From contig NZ_BDBT01000009.1 of assembly GCF_001613125.1 (NCBI RefSeq), positions 172,583 to 236,582 of the forward strand: 64,000 bases of DNA, given 5' to 3'. Of this stretch, positions 36,531-45,491 are shown piece after piece. The notes beneath the pieces were generated by a model that was given only the letters and a program-made list of their open reading frames with translations, searched no databases and was not told the origin of the DNA. The translations under genes and the position numbers were made by a program. Numbering within the stretch: the stretch's first letter is position 1; every line of letters starts with the position of its first letter. Origin of the DNA: Nocardia shimofusensis NBRC 100134. GTDB lineage: Bacteria; Actinomycetota; Actinomycetes; Mycobacteriales; Mycobacteriaceae.

Positions 36531-36719
36531 ATGAAGGTCAGCGTCGATCTCGACCAGTGCGAGGCCAACGGAATCTGCGTCGGATTCGCCCCCGACGTGT
36601 TCGAACTCGACGACGACGACCAGCTGCACATCCTTGCCGAGGAAGTGCCCGCCGATCGCCGCGCCGCGGTCGAGGATGCGGTGGCGCAGTGCCCGAAAGC
36701 CGCGCTGAAGCTGCTGTAA
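36531..36719 (+). CDS. fdxD: 3Fe-4S ferredoxin FdxD
   Basis: 62 residues; AAGGAG lies six nt before the ATG. Three cysteines (Cys10, Cys16, Cys54) in CEANGIC and CPKAAL give the ligand pattern of actinobacterial [3Fe-4S] ferredoxins. The acidic surface stretch FELDDDDQLH is typical. Orthologue of Rv3503c. It probably passes electrons to a sterol-active enzyme such as CYP125 or an acyl-CoA dehydrogenase partner, but the partner is not proven. It precedes hsd4A by 43 bp, which has its own KstR promoter. Confidence 0.9.
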   Translation: MKVSVDLDQCEANGICVGFAPDVFELDDDDQLHILAEEVPADRRAAVEDAVAQCPKAALKLL

Positions 36720-36737
36720 CCGATGCTTGTCACCGGT

Positions 36738-36755
36738 AGGAACACGTTCTAGAGT
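36738..36755 (+). promoter_or_regulatory. KstR operator fused to a leaderless -10 (hsd4A)
   Basis: AGGAACACGTTCTA (36738-36751) fits the KstR motif in 13 of 14 positions. Its TA begins a TAGAGT -10 (36750-36755); GTG 36763 lies 13 nt from that T, the same geometry as at 27060 and 31322. Confidence 0.78.
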
Positions 36756-36762
36756 CGGCCCG

Positions 36763-37668
36763 GTGAGCGAAACGAATCTGAGCTTGGCGGGCCGGGTGGC
36801 CCTGGTGACCGGTGCGGGTGCGGGACTCGGCAAGGCAGAGGCGCTGGCGCTGGCCCGCGCGGGCGCCTCGGTGGTGATCAACGACCTGTCCGAGAACGAG
36901 GCGGTCGCCGAGACCCTTGCCGAGATCAGGGGCTGCGGCGCCAAGGCGGAATTCGTCGCAGGCAGCATCGCCGAGCGTGCCACCGCCGACGCGCTGATCG
37001 AGACCGCCGAGCAATCCTTCGGCGGCGTGGACATCGTGGTCAACAATGCGGGCATCACCCGTGACCGGATGTTGTTCAACATGTCCGACGAGGAATTCGA
37101 CGCGGTGATCGCGGTGCATCTGCGCGGCCATTTCCTGCTGACCCGCAATGCCGCCGCGTATTGGCGGAACAAATCCAAGCAGGCCGGAGCCCCGGTCTAC
37201 GGCAGGCTGATCAATACCTCCTCCGAGGCGGGACTGCTCGGGCCGGAAGGTCAGGCGAACTACGGCGCGGCCAAGGCGGGCATCACCGCGTTGACCCTGT
37301 CGGCCTCGCGGGTGCTCGCGCGCTACGGCGTGCGAGCCAACGCGATCGCCCCGCGGGCCAGGACCGCGATGACCGCGGCGGTGTTCAGCGACGCGCCCGA
37401 GGGCGCTGTCGATCCGCTGTCGCCCGATCATGTGGCGAACCTGGTCGCCTACCTGGCCTCGCCCGCGGCGGAGCCGGTGAACGGGCAACTGTTCGTGGTC
37501 TATGGGCCGATGGTCGCGCTGATGGCGGCCCCGGTGGTCGAGCAGCGTTTCGATGCCGCCGGAGATGCCTGGGGCACAACGGAATTGGCCTCCACCCTGG
37601 GCGAGTACTTCGCCGGGCGCCCCGCTGATCGCAGCTTCTCGGCGTCGTCGCTGAAGGATCTGGGTTAG
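36763..37668 (+). CDS. hsd4A: 17-beta-HSD type 4-like SDR, Hsd4A
   Basis: 301 residues from GTG 36763, chosen because it sits at the predicted transcription start; an upstream ATG at 36727 would cover the KstR box. SDR motifs: LVTGAGAGLGKAEALALARAGASVVINDLS, IVVNNAGITRDRM, NTSSEAGLLGPEGQANYGAAKAG, and a C-terminal extension (LSPDHVANLVAYLASPAAEPVNGQLFVVYG). Orthologue of Rv3502c, the beta-hydroxyacyl-CoA dehydrogenase of sterol side-chain beta-oxidation with 17-beta-hydroxysteroid activity. The mce4 operon follows after 355 bp. Confidence 0.9.
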   Translation: MSETNLSLAGRVALVTGAGAGLGKAEALALARAGASVVINDLSENEAVAETLAEIRGCGAKAEFVAGSIAERATADALIETAEQSFGGVDIVVNNAGITRDRMLFNMSDEEFDAVIAVHLRGHFLLTRNAAAYWRNKSKQAGAPVYGRLINTSSEAGLLGPEGQANYGAAKAGITALTLSASRVLARYGVRANAIAPRARTAMTAAVFSDAPEGAVDPLSPDHVANLVAYLASPAAEPVNGQLFVVYGPMVALMAAPVVEQRFDAAGDAWGTTELASTLGEYFAGRPADRSFSASSLKDLG

Positions 37669-37855
37669 CGGCTCGGGCGCCGCATCGGACCGGCGGGGCC
37701 GGGGTTCGGTTCCGCCGTGGCGAAACGACCGGCGACACGGCCTAACTGATCATGTGTCCAATTGTTGATCACCGGTCCGCCTCTTGGTAGACATGTGTGT
37801 CCGCGCAGTGTGCTCGGGCTCACAGTCGATCTACGAAACATGGAGTACACGGTGC

Positions 37856-37869
37856 TGACACGTGTTCCA
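37856..37869. promoter_or_regulatory. Upstream KstR operator of mce4
   Basis: TGACACGTGTTCCA matches TnnAACnnGTTnnA in 13 of 14 positions (CAC for AAC). Confidence 0.65.
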
Positions 37870-37933
37870 AATTTTGCGGACTGAAATTCGACAAATTGCA
37901 GGTCAAATGTGAGCGAAAACTCACAATTCAGAT

Positions 37934-37947
37934 GTGAACGTGTTCTA
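37934..37947. promoter_or_regulatory. Downstream KstR operator of mce4
   Basis: GTGAACGTGTTCTA matches in 13 of 14 positions (first base G). It lies 77 bp before the yrbE4A ATG; with AGGAGG present, mce4 mRNA has a leader, unlike the leaderless fadD and hsd4A genes. Confidence 0.75.
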
Positions 37948-38023
37948 ATCATGACGGCGAAGCGGCCACGGCGATCGGTCGTGTCGTTCGCCGTAAGTGC
38001 TGAGTGAGCTAGGAGGATCGCGG

Positions 38024-38788
38024 ATGAACGAGGTCCTTGCCGTTCCGCTCCGCGCCGTCGGAGGGTTCTTCGAACTCTGCGCCGATGTCGCCCGAGCGAG
38101 TTTCCGCAGGCCCTTCCAAGCGCGTGAGTTCATCGATCAGTCCTGGTTCATCGCGCGCGTCTCCATCGTGCCGACCCTGCTGGTCGCGATCCCGTTCACC
38201 GTTCTGGTGAGCTTCACGCTGAACATCCTGCTGCGAGAGATCGGCGCCGCCGACCTCTCCGGCGCGGGCGCCGCCTTCGGGGCGGTGACCCAGGTCGGCC
38301 CGATCGTCACGGTGCTCATCGTGGCAGGCGCCGGCGCCACGGCCATCTGCGCCGATCTCGGCGCGCGAACCATCCGCGAGGAGATCGACGCCATGCGGGT
38401 ACTGGGCATCGACCCGGTGCAGCGGCTGGTCGTGCCGCGCGTGCTCGCCTCGATGTTCGTCGCACTCATGCTCAACGGCCTGGTGTGCACCATCGGCATC
38501 GTCGGCGGATTTCTTTTCTCGGTGCATCTGCAGGACGTGAATCCGGGCGCCTTCGTCAACGGCATCACCCTGCTGACCAATCTGCCCGAGCTGATCATCT
38601 CCGAGGTGAAGGCCGGGCTGTTCGGGCTGATCGCCGGGTTGGTGGCCTGTTACCTCGGCCTGAACGTCAAAGGCGGTCCCAAGAGTGTCGGTGATGCGGT
38701 GAATCAGACCGTCGTCTTCGCCTTCATGGCCCTGTTCGTGGTGAACGTGGTGGTCACCGCGGTCGGCATCAAGTTCTCGGTGCGGTGA
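38024..38788 (+). CDS. yrbE4A: Mce4 permease YrbE4A
   Basis: 254 residues from ATG 38024 with AGGAGG upstream. MlaE/YrbE permease family: about five membrane helices and the conserved motif ADLGARTIREEIDAMRVLGIDPVQRLVVPRVLA, which couples to the Mce ATPase (MceG, not in the window). Forms the inner-membrane channel of the Mce4 sterol importer with YrbE4B. First gene of a 10-gene operon in which most genes overlap by 4 bp. Confidence 0.94.
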   Translation: MNEVLAVPLRAVGGFFELCADVARASFRRPFQAREFIDQSWFIARVSIVPTLLVAIPFTVLVSFTLNILLREIGAADLSGAGAAFGAVTQVGPIVTVLIVAGAGATAICADLGARTIREEIDAMRVLGIDPVQRLVVPRVLASMFVALMLNGLVCTIGIVGGFLFSVHLQDVNPGAFVNGITLLTNLPELIISEVKAGLFGLIAGLVACYLGLNVKGGPKSVGDAVNQTVVFAFMALFVVNVVVTAVGIKFSVR

Positions 38789-38792
38789 CGCG

Positions 38793-39644
38793 ATGTCCTT
38801 CGTGATCGCTTCCCGTTTCCCCAAGATGGTGCGGCGGGTCCGCCGGTTCTCCGATTCGCTGGATGTGGTCGGCAAGCACGCGGTGTTCTACGCCCGAGCG
38901 CTGGCCTCCATTCCGCGGGCGCTGGTGCACTACCGCACCGAGACCATCCGGCTGATCGCCGAGATCTCCATGGGCACCGGCGCGCTGGCGGTGATCGGCG
39001 GCACGGTGGTGATCGTCGGCTTCCTGACGCTGTTCTCCGGCGGCACCATCGCCGTGCAGGGCTACAGCTCGCTGGGCAATATCGGTGTCGAGGCGCTGAC
39101 CGGCTTCTTCTCGGCCTTCCTGAACGTGCGCATCGCCGCACCGGTGATCTCCGGTATCGGCCTGGCGGCCACCATCGGCGCCGGTTCCACCGCGCAGCTG
39201 GGCGCGATGCGGGTCTCGGAGGAGATCGACGCGCTCGAGGTGATGGCGATCCGCCCGGTGCCGTATCTGGTCGGTACCAGGGTGCTGGCCGGGATGATCG
39301 CGATCGTGCCGCTGTACGCGCTGGCGGTGATCGCCTCGTTCTTCGCGGCGCGCTTCGCCACGGTCGTCATCTACGGCCAGTCGGCCGGCGTCTACGACCA
39401 CTATTTCTCCACGTTCCTCATCCCCAGCGACATCCTGTGGTCTTTCGCGCAGGCGATCCTGATGGCTTTGGCGGTCATGATGATTCACACCTACTACGGA
39501 TATTTCGCCGCGGGCGGCCCGGTCGGGGTCGGCGTCGCGGTCGGCAATGCGGTGCGCGCCTCGCTGGTCGCGGTGGTCACGGTGACGCTGTTGATGTCGC
39601 TGGCCATCTACGGCACCTCCGGCAACTTCCACCTCTCCGGGTAG
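38793..39644 (+). CDS. yrbE4B: Mce4 permease YrbE4B
   Basis: 283 residues. Second MlaE/YrbE permease: GGTVVIVGFLTLFSGGTIAVQGYSSL, the coupling motif AQLGAMRVSEEIDALEVMAIRPVPYLVGTRVLAG, and late helices ILMALAVMMIHTYYGYFAAGG. It starts 4 bp after yrbE4A. Together with YrbE4A it makes the heterodimeric permease for sterol uptake. Confidence 0.94.
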   Translation: MSFVIASRFPKMVRRVRRFSDSLDVVGKHAVFYARALASIPRALVHYRTETIRLIAEISMGTGALAVIGGTVVIVGFLTLFSGGTIAVQGYSSLGNIGVEALTGFFSAFLNVRIAAPVISGIGLAATIGAGSTAQLGAMRVSEEIDALEVMAIRPVPYLVGTRVLAGMIAIVPLYALAVIASFFAARFATVVIYGQSAGVYDHYFSTFLIPSDILWSFAQAILMALAVMMIHTYYGYFAAGGPVGVGVAVGNAVRASLVAVVTVTLLMSLAIYGTSGNFHLSG

Positions 39645-39657
39645 ACGGGCTCAGGAC

Positions 39658-40863
39658 ATGGCGGGTACGAAGAATCCACAGGTGAGCAGGCTGGACAGCC
39701 CGCTCGGCCTCAAACTGGCAGGTCTGGCGATGGTGCTCGGGCTGGTGGCCGTCGTCGCGGTCGCGCTGACGATGTTCGTCGGCGGTTTCACCTCCACGGC
39801 CACGGTGCTGGTGCAGGCACCACGCAGCGGTCTGGTGCTCGATCCCGACGCCAAGGTGAAGGTGCGCGGCGTGGAGATCGGCACGGTGGCGCAGATCGAT
39901 CAGAGCGGTGACGGCGCGACGCTGAAATTGGCGCTGGATCCGGACAAGCTGAAGCTGGTGCCCGCCAACGCCACCGTCGACATCCGGTCGACCACGGTGT
40001 TCGGCGCCAAGTACGTCAACTTCCAGATCCCGGACGAGCCCTCGGCCGAATCGCTGCGGGCGGGCGCGACGGTGGTCGCCGACCACGTGACCGTCGAGTT
40101 CAACACCCTGTTCCAGCAGCTGTCCGACATTCTGGCCGAGCTCGAGCCGCAGAAGCTCAATGCCACGCTGGCCGCACTCGGCCAGGCCCTGCAAGGTCGC
40201 GGCGAGACGCTGGGCCAGCTGATGGCAGACCTGGACGGGTACCTGCGCGAGATGAATCCGACCCTGCCCACGCTGCGCGCGGACATGCGGACAGCCGCGG
40301 AGGTCAGCCACCTCTACGCCGACACCACCGGCGATCTGCTGCGCACGGTGGACAACGCGATCGTCACCAGCGCCACGCTGGTCGACGAGCAGGCGAGCCT
40401 CGACGACGTGCTGGCCAACCTGATCGGTCTGGCCGATACCACCGGGGCGGTGCTGCGGGAGAACGAGCAGAACCTCGGCACCGCGCTGGACCTGCTCCGT
40501 CCGACCGTGCAGCTGCTCGAGGAGTACGCGCCGGGCGTTCATTGCATGGTCAACGCGGTGGCCCAGCTGCTGCCGCTCGGTGAGGCGGTCTTCGGCGGTA
40601 TGCAGCCCGGCGTGGCCATGAACACCAACTTCATGTTCGGCGCCGAGCCCTACAGCTACCCCGACAGCCTGCCGAAGGTGAACGCCACCGGTGGCCCGCG
40701 CTGCGAGGGCCTGGTCGATCGGGTGCCGGGCAGCCACGTGAACTACCTCGTCACCGACACCAGCCAGGGCATGCCGTACGTGCCGTCCATGGAAACGAAA
40801 TTCAATGGTCCCAAAGTGTTCCAGTTGCTGCTGGGAGGTCTTCCGGGGGTGAGCGCGCCGTGA
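39658..40863 (+). CDS. mce4A: Mce4A sterol-import protein
   Basis: 401 residues. N-terminal membrane anchor at about 18-42 (LKLAGLAMVLGLVAVVAVALTMFVGG), then an MCE/MlaD beta domain (about 47-125: STATVLVQAPRSGLVLDPDAKVKVRGVEIGTVAQID) and the helical Mce/Tube domain with FNTLFQQLSDILAELEP. Two cysteines near the C-terminal part (HCMVN, RCEG) may form a disulfide. Part of the hexameric Mce4 tube that carries sterol across the periplasm. Its stop overlaps mce4B. Confidence 0.94.
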   Translation: MAGTKNPQVSRLDSPLGLKLAGLAMVLGLVAVVAVALTMFVGGFTSTATVLVQAPRSGLVLDPDAKVKVRGVEIGTVAQIDQSGDGATLKLALDPDKLKLVPANATVDIRSTTVFGAKYVNFQIPDEPSAESLRAGATVVADHVTVEFNTLFQQLSDILAELEPQKLNATLAALGQALQGRGETLGQLMADLDGYLREMNPTLPTLRADMRTAAEVSHLYADTTGDLLRTVDNAIVTSATLVDEQASLDDVLANLIGLADTTGAVLRENEQNLGTALDLLRPTVQLLEEYAPGVHCMVNAVAQLLPLGEAVFGGMQPGVAMNTNFMFGAEPYSYPDSLPKVNATGGPRCEGLVDRVPGSHVNYLVTDTSQGMPYVPSMETKFNGPKVFQLLLGGLPGVSAP

Positions 40864-41900
40864 AAAACACCGCGACCACGGTCAAACTGACCATCTTCAC
40901 CCTGGTGATGGCGCTGATCTTCGCCGGCCTGGCCGTCGTGTTCAGTCAGATGCGCTTCGCCAGGCAGGACGGCTACTACGCCGTGTTCACCAGTTCCTCG
41001 GGCATCCTGCCCGGCGACAAGGTGCGCATCGCGGGCGTGCCGGTCGGTTCCGTCAATGCGGTGAAGGTGAGCACGGACGAGCCGGGCAGGGACTACCTGG
41101 CCCACGTCGAATTCGACATCGACCGCAAGTACCGGCTGCTCACCAGCACCCGCGCCCAGATCAAATACGAGAACCTCGTCGGTGACCGCTACCTGGAACT
41201 GGTCGAGGGGCCGGGCAGCGCCGACGAACTGCGCCCCGGCGGCACCATCCCGGTACAGCAGACCGCGCCCGCGCTGGATCTGGACATGCTGCTCGGCGGT
41301 TTCAAGCCGCTGCTGCGTGGTCTGGATCCCGGCCAGGTCAACGACCTGACCAACGCGCTGCTGCAGGTGTTCCAGGGACAGGGCGGCACACTGGTCTCGA
41401 TGCTCAACAGCGGCGGTTCCTTCGCCCAGACCCTCGGCGAGCGCGACGCGCTGATCGGCAGCGTCATCGACAACCTCAATACCGTGCTCGCCACCATCGA
41501 CGAGCGCGATCAGCAGTTCGACACCACCCTGAACGAACTGCAGCGCCTGGTCAGCGGGCTGGCCGCCGACAGCGACCCGATCGCCTCGGCTATCCCCAGG
41601 ATCGCGGGCGCCACCGGGGATCTCACCGATCTGCTCGCCCAGGCCCGCCCCGATCTGCGCGCCACCGTCGAACAGACCGATCGGCTCGCCGGCAACCTCA
41701 ATGCCGGTGAGGACACCATGGAGTGGGTCATTCAGCAACTGCCCGAGACCTACCGCAAGCTGATCCGCATCGGTTCCTACGGCTCGTTCCTGGCCCTCTA
41801 CGTCTGTGCCACGAACTTCCTGATCGACGGCCCCGACGGCAAACCGCTGCTGGTCAACATGCCCGGCGGTCAGGACACGGGAAGGTGTGCGGCGGAATGA
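40860..41900 (+). CDS. mce4B: Mce4B sterol-import protein
   Basis: 346 residues, GTG start overlapping the mce4A stop. Membrane helix at about 8-28 (KLTIFTLVMALIFAGLAVVFS), MCE domain YYAVFTSSSGILPGDKVRIAGVPVGSVNAVKV, NLVGDRYLELVEGPG, followed by long helices typical of the Mce tube. The C-terminal LYVCATNFLIDGPDGKPLLVNMPGGQDTGRCAAE is short compared with other subunits. Subunit of the Mce4 shuttle. Confidence 0.94.
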   Translation: MKNTATTVKLTIFTLVMALIFAGLAVVFSQMRFARQDGYYAVFTSSSGILPGDKVRIAGVPVGSVNAVKVSTDEPGRDYLAHVEFDIDRKYRLLTSTRAQIKYENLVGDRYLELVEGPGSADELRPGGTIPVQQTAPALDLDMLLGGFKPLLRGLDPGQVNDLTNALLQVFQGQGGTLVSMLNSGGSFAQTLGERDALIGSVIDNLNTVLATIDERDQQFDTTLNELQRLVSGLAADSDPIASAIPRIAGATGDLTDLLAQARPDLRATVEQTDRLAGNLNAGEDTMEWVIQQLPETYRKLIRIGSYGSFLALYVCATNFLIDGPDGKPLLVNMPGGQDTGRCAAE

Positions 41901-42976
41901 CAGACACCGGAAAGACAGACAACCGCTCGCCCGTCGTCACCATGGGCATTGTCGGCGTCGTCGTCGCGATCTGCGTGGCGCTGGCGGCGCTGCAGTTCGA
42001 CCGGCTGCCGTTCATCCGCTCCGGCGCGAACTACACCGCCTTCTTCTCCGACGCGGGCGGGCTGCTGCCGGGCGACCAGGTGCAGGTCGCCGGGGTGCGC
42101 TCGGGCCGGGTCGACGATGTGCAGCTGGCTGGAGACAAGGTGCTGGTGAAGTTCACCGTCGACGAGACGATCGTGCTGGGGGACCGGACCTCCGCCGCGA
42201 TCAAGACCAACACCGTGCTCGGGCGCAAGTCGCTCGAGGTGGTGCCCGAGGGCGAAGGCGCGTTGCGCCGCGACGACACCATCCCGCTCGAGCGCACCAC
42301 CTCGCCGTACTCGCTCAACGACGCGCTCGGCGAGCTCACCACCACCGTCGAGGGTCTGGACATGCAGAAGGTGGACGAGACCCTGGACGCGCTGTCGGTG
42401 ACCTTCGCCGACACTCCCGCGCCGTTGCGCGGCGCCCTCGACGGCATCACCCAGCTCTCGCGCACCATCAACACCCGCGACGAGGCGCTGTCACAGCTGC
42501 TGGAACGCGCGCAGAGCGTCACGAAGATCCTGTCCGACCGCAGTCAGCAGATCAACGCGCTGCTGCTGGACGGCAACCAGCTGCTCGGCGAACTCGATGC
42601 CAGGCGCACCGCGCTCGGGCAGCTGATCGTGCACGTCAACGGGCTGGCTCAACAACTGCGCGGACTGGTCGCCGACAACGAGGCGCAGCTCGCCCCCGCG
42701 TTGGACAAGCTCAATCAGGTGCTGGATGTGTTACAGCGCAACCGCCAGGACATCAGTGAGGCGCTCGACGGGCTCGGCCCGTTCGCGGCGGCCCTCGGTG
42801 AACAGGTCGGCAACGGGCCGTGGTTCAACGCCTACGTCGTCAACGCGACCAGCGTCGGCCTGCAGCCCCTCGTCGACGCGCTGGTCTGGCCGGAGCACCT
42901 GCCCGACGACCTGCGCAACTTCTTCTTGAACCCGCCGCCCTCGATCGAGCCGGCCGTGCAGGAGCCGCCGCGATGA
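41897..42976 (+). CDS. mce4C: Mce4C sterol-import protein
   Basis: 359 residues from ATG 41897 (ATGA overlap with mce4B). N-terminal anchor VVTMGIVGVVVAICVALAAL, MCE domain YTAFFSDAGGLLPGDQVQVAGVRSGRVDDVQLAGDKVLVKFTVD, IKTNTVLGRKSLEVVPEGEG, then the coiled helical domain. The usual C-terminal Pro-rich tail is short (NPPPSIEPAVQEPPR). Overlaps mce4D by 4 bp. Confidence 0.93.
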   Translation: MTDTGKTDNRSPVVTMGIVGVVVAICVALAALQFDRLPFIRSGANYTAFFSDAGGLLPGDQVQVAGVRSGRVDDVQLAGDKVLVKFTVDETIVLGDRTSAAIKTNTVLGRKSLEVVPEGEGALRRDDTIPLERTTSPYSLNDALGELTTTVEGLDMQKVDETLDALSVTFADTPAPLRGALDGITQLSRTINTRDEALSQLLERAQSVTKILSDRSQQINALLLDGNQLLGELDARRTALGQLIVHVNGLAQQLRGLVADNEAQLAPALDKLNQVLDVLQRNRQDISEALDGLGPFAAALGEQVGNGPWFNAYVVNATSVGLQPLVDALVWPEHLPDDLRNFFLNPPPSIEPAVQEPPR

Positions 42977-44271
42977 CCACATCGAATCCCACCACCCGGA
43001 CCTCCGGACTGCGCAGGCCGCCGCGCTGGGCGCTGCTGGTCGCCGCCGCGCTCGTGGTCGCCCTGGTCGGCGCACTGCTCTACCTCGGCATCACCCGGAT
43101 CGGCACCATGCGGATCACCGCGTACTTCCCGTCGACCTCGGGCCTGTACAAGGGCGACGACGTGCGGGTCCTCGGCGTCTCGGTCGGCACGGTCGATTCG
43201 GTCGAGCCCGGCGACGAGCAGGTGAAAGTGCGCATGACCGTCGACCGCGGCGTCGACATCCCCGCAGATGCCCGCGCCGTCATCGTCTCGCCCTCGCTGG
43301 TGACCGCCCGCTTCGTCCAGCTCGCCCCCGCCTATACCGGCGGTGACAAACTGGCCGACGGCGACGAGATCCCGATCGAGCGGACCGCGGTCCCGGTCGA
43401 ATGGGACGACATCAAGACCGAACTGTCCGAGCTGGCGACCACGCTGGGCCCGGTCGGCGACGACGAGCAGGGCTCCTTCGGACGTTTCGTCGACACCGCC
43501 GCGGACAACCTCGACGGCAACGGCGAGCGGATGCGCGAGACGCTGCGCGAACTGTCGGCCACCCTGACCACGCTGTCGGACGGTCGGACCGACCTGTTCG
43601 GCACCATCCGCAATCTGCAGCAGTTCGTCGAGGTCATCTCGGCGAGCAACGAGCAGATCGTGCAGTTCGGCGGCAGGCTGGCCTCGGTGTCCTCGGTGCT
43701 GGCGGGCGTGTCCGACGATCTCGGCCAGGGCTTGGACAATCTCGATCTGGCGGTCGCCGATGTGCAGCGCTTCCTCGACTCCAGCGGCACCGAGCTCACC
43801 GAGAGCACCCAACGCCTGGCCGAGGTCACCCAGATCCTGGTGGACAAGCGGCCCGAGGTGGAGCGGGTGCTGCACTCCGGGCCGACCGCGCTGGTGAACT
43901 TCTACCAGCTCTACAAGCCGGCCCAGGGCACCTTGACCGGCGCCGTCGCGCTCAACAACACCGCCGACCCGCTGAGCTTCCTGTGCGGTTCGGTGCGCGC
44001 GCTCGAGGAGAACGACTCCGATCGCAGCGCCGACCTGTGCGCGACCCATCTGGCCCCGGTCATCGACTCGCTGGCGATGAACTACGCGCCGATCATGGTC
44101 AATCCGGCCACCGGCGTGCATGCCTTCCCGAACCAGCTCACCTTCAGTCCGCCGAGCCTGGCCGACGAGGTGCCCGAATCGGTGAAGAACCCGCGGGCCG
44201 CACCCGCACCCGCGCCGGTCGTCGTGCCCAGCGGGCTGGCCGGACTGGCGATTCCCGGAGGTGGACGATGA
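42973..44271 (+). CDS. mce4D: Mce4D sterol-import protein
   Basis: 432 residues from ATG 42973. Anchor helix WALLVAAALVVALVGALLYLGI, MCE domain ITAYFPSTSGLYKGDDVRVLGVSVGTVDSVEPGDEQVKVRMTVD, VTARFVQLAPAYTGG, then a long helical domain and a C-terminal PRAAPAPAPVVVPSGLAGLAIPGGGR tail. The LCGSVRALEEN and DLCATHL cysteines probably pair. Overlaps mce4E by 4 bp. Confidence 0.93.
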   Translation: MTTSNPTTRTSGLRRPPRWALLVAAALVVALVGALLYLGITRIGTMRITAYFPSTSGLYKGDDVRVLGVSVGTVDSVEPGDEQVKVRMTVDRGVDIPADARAVIVSPSLVTARFVQLAPAYTGGDKLADGDEIPIERTAVPVEWDDIKTELSELATTLGPVGDDEQGSFGRFVDTAADNLDGNGERMRETLRELSATLTTLSDGRTDLFGTIRNLQQFVEVISASNEQIVQFGGRLASVSSVLAGVSDDLGQGLDNLDLAVADVQRFLDSSGTELTESTQRLAEVTQILVDKRPEVERVLHSGPTALVNFYQLYKPAQGTLTGAVALNNTADPLSFLCGSVRALEENDSDRSADLCATHLAPVIDSLAMNYAPIMVNPATGVHAFPNQLTFSPPSLADEVPESVKNPRAAPAPAPVVVPSGLAGLAIPGGGR

Positions 44272-45491
44272 GCCGCGCACGCCGCACGACCGCGGTGCTC
44301 GCACTGGGGGTGAGCCTCGCGCTGGCCACCACCGGCTGTGAATGGACCGGCCTGAACTCGCTGCCCATGCCGGGCGCGGAGGGCAAGGGCGAGGGCGCCT
44401 ACCAGGTGCAGATCCAGATGCCCAATGTCACCACGCTGACCCAGAATTCGCCGGTCCGCGTCGACGACGTGGACGTGGGCTCGGTGACCGACATCGTGGT
44501 GCAGGACTGGCACGCGCTGGTGACCGTCTCGCTGAATCCGGAGGTGCGCCTGCCCGCCAACGCCGTCGCGAAGATCGGCCAGACCAGTTTGCTCGGCTCC
44601 AACCACGTCGAACTGGCCGCGCCCGAGGATGTCGCGCCGGAAGGGCAGCTCGCGCCGGGCGATGTGATCCCGCTGGCCCGCGCCGGCGCCTACCCGACCA
44701 CCGAGGAAGTGCTGTCCTCGCTGTCGGTGGTGCTCAACGGCGGCGGCATCGCGCAGCTCGAGACCATCACCACCGAACTGAACGCGGCGCTGACCGGCCG
44801 CGAGGACGCCATCCGCGACCTGATGCCGCAGCTGAACGAGCTGACCACCAATCTGCAGGCGCAGACCGGCGACATCATCGCCGCGATGGAGGGACTCGAC
44901 CGCTTCGGCGGGCAGCTCGCCGATCAGCGGGTGGTGCTCGAGAACGCGCTCGACGGCATCCATCCGGCGCTGACCGTGCTGGCCGACCGCAGGGAGAACA
45001 TCACCCGCGCGATCACCGCGCTCGGCGACCTCAGCGACGTCACCCAGCGGGTCATCGACACCAGCGGGGAGAACCTGAAGGCCAACCTCGACGCGCTCTG
45101 GCCGACCCTGCAGCAGCTGGCCGACACCGGCGGCAATCTCGCCGAATCGCTGAAGATCCTGCTGTCGTTCCCGTTCCCGTTGAAGAACCTCGACAAGGCC
45201 ATCAAGGGCGATTACCTGAACCTGTTCATGACCGTCGACATGACCGGCAAGCGGCTGGACTCCAACTGGCTGTCGGGCACCCCGCTGGGCGGGCGCTTCG
45301 GCGGCGTGGAAGGCATCGTCGGCAGCTTCGCCCCGAGCACGGCCAGCGACGTCGGCAACCCGGCCACCGGTCCGCTCGCTGAACCGACGCCGACGCCCTC
45401 GCCCACCCCGACCATTCCCGGTCTGCCGCCGATTCCCGGTCTGCCCGCCATTCCCGGGCTGACGGTTCCGCTGGAAGGGGGACAGCCGTGA
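44268..45491 (+). CDS. mce4E: Mce4E lipoprotein (LprN-type)
   Basis: 407 residues. Lipoprotein signal peptide with lipobox LATTGC, so Cys24 should be lipidated, as for the E subunit of Mce operons. MCE domain VQIQMPNVTTLTQNSPVRVDDVDVGSVTDIVVQDWHALVTVSLN, KIGQTSLLGSNHVELAAP, then helices. A Pro-rich tail with three PGLP-type repeats (IPGLPPIPGLPAIPGLT) ends the protein. Overlaps mce4F by 4 bp. Confidence 0.94.
   Translation: MSRARRTTAVLALGVSLALATTGCEWTGLNSLPMPGAEGKGEGAYQVQIQMPNVTTLTQNSPVRVDDVDVGSVTDIVVQDWHALVTVSLNPEVRLPANAVAKIGQTSLLGSNHVELAAPEDVAPEGQLAPGDVIPLARAGAYPTTEEVLSSLSVVLNGGGIAQLETITTELNAALTGREDAIRDLMPQLNELTTNLQAQTGDIIAAMEGLDRFGGQLADQRVVLENALDGIHPALTVLADRRENITRAITALGDLSDVTQRVIDTSGENLKANLDALWPTLQQLADTGGNLAESLKILLSFPFPLKNLDKAIKGDYLNLFMTVDMTGKRLDSNWLSGTPLGGRFGGVEGIVGSFAPSTASDVGNPATGPLAEPTPTPSPTPTIPGLPPIPGLPAIPGLTVPLEGGQP

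Larger units (their letters stand above)
37669..38023 (+). promoter_or_regulatory. mce4 control region (355 bp)
   Basis: Gene-free region between hsd4A and yrbE4A, AT-richer than its surroundings between 37840 and 37960. It carries two KstR palindromes 78 bp apart (37856 and 37934) and an AGGAGG Shine-Dalgarno at 38011-38016. No ORF or terminator-grade hairpin after hsd4A was seen, so some read-through from hsd4A into mce4 is possible. Confidence 0.6.
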
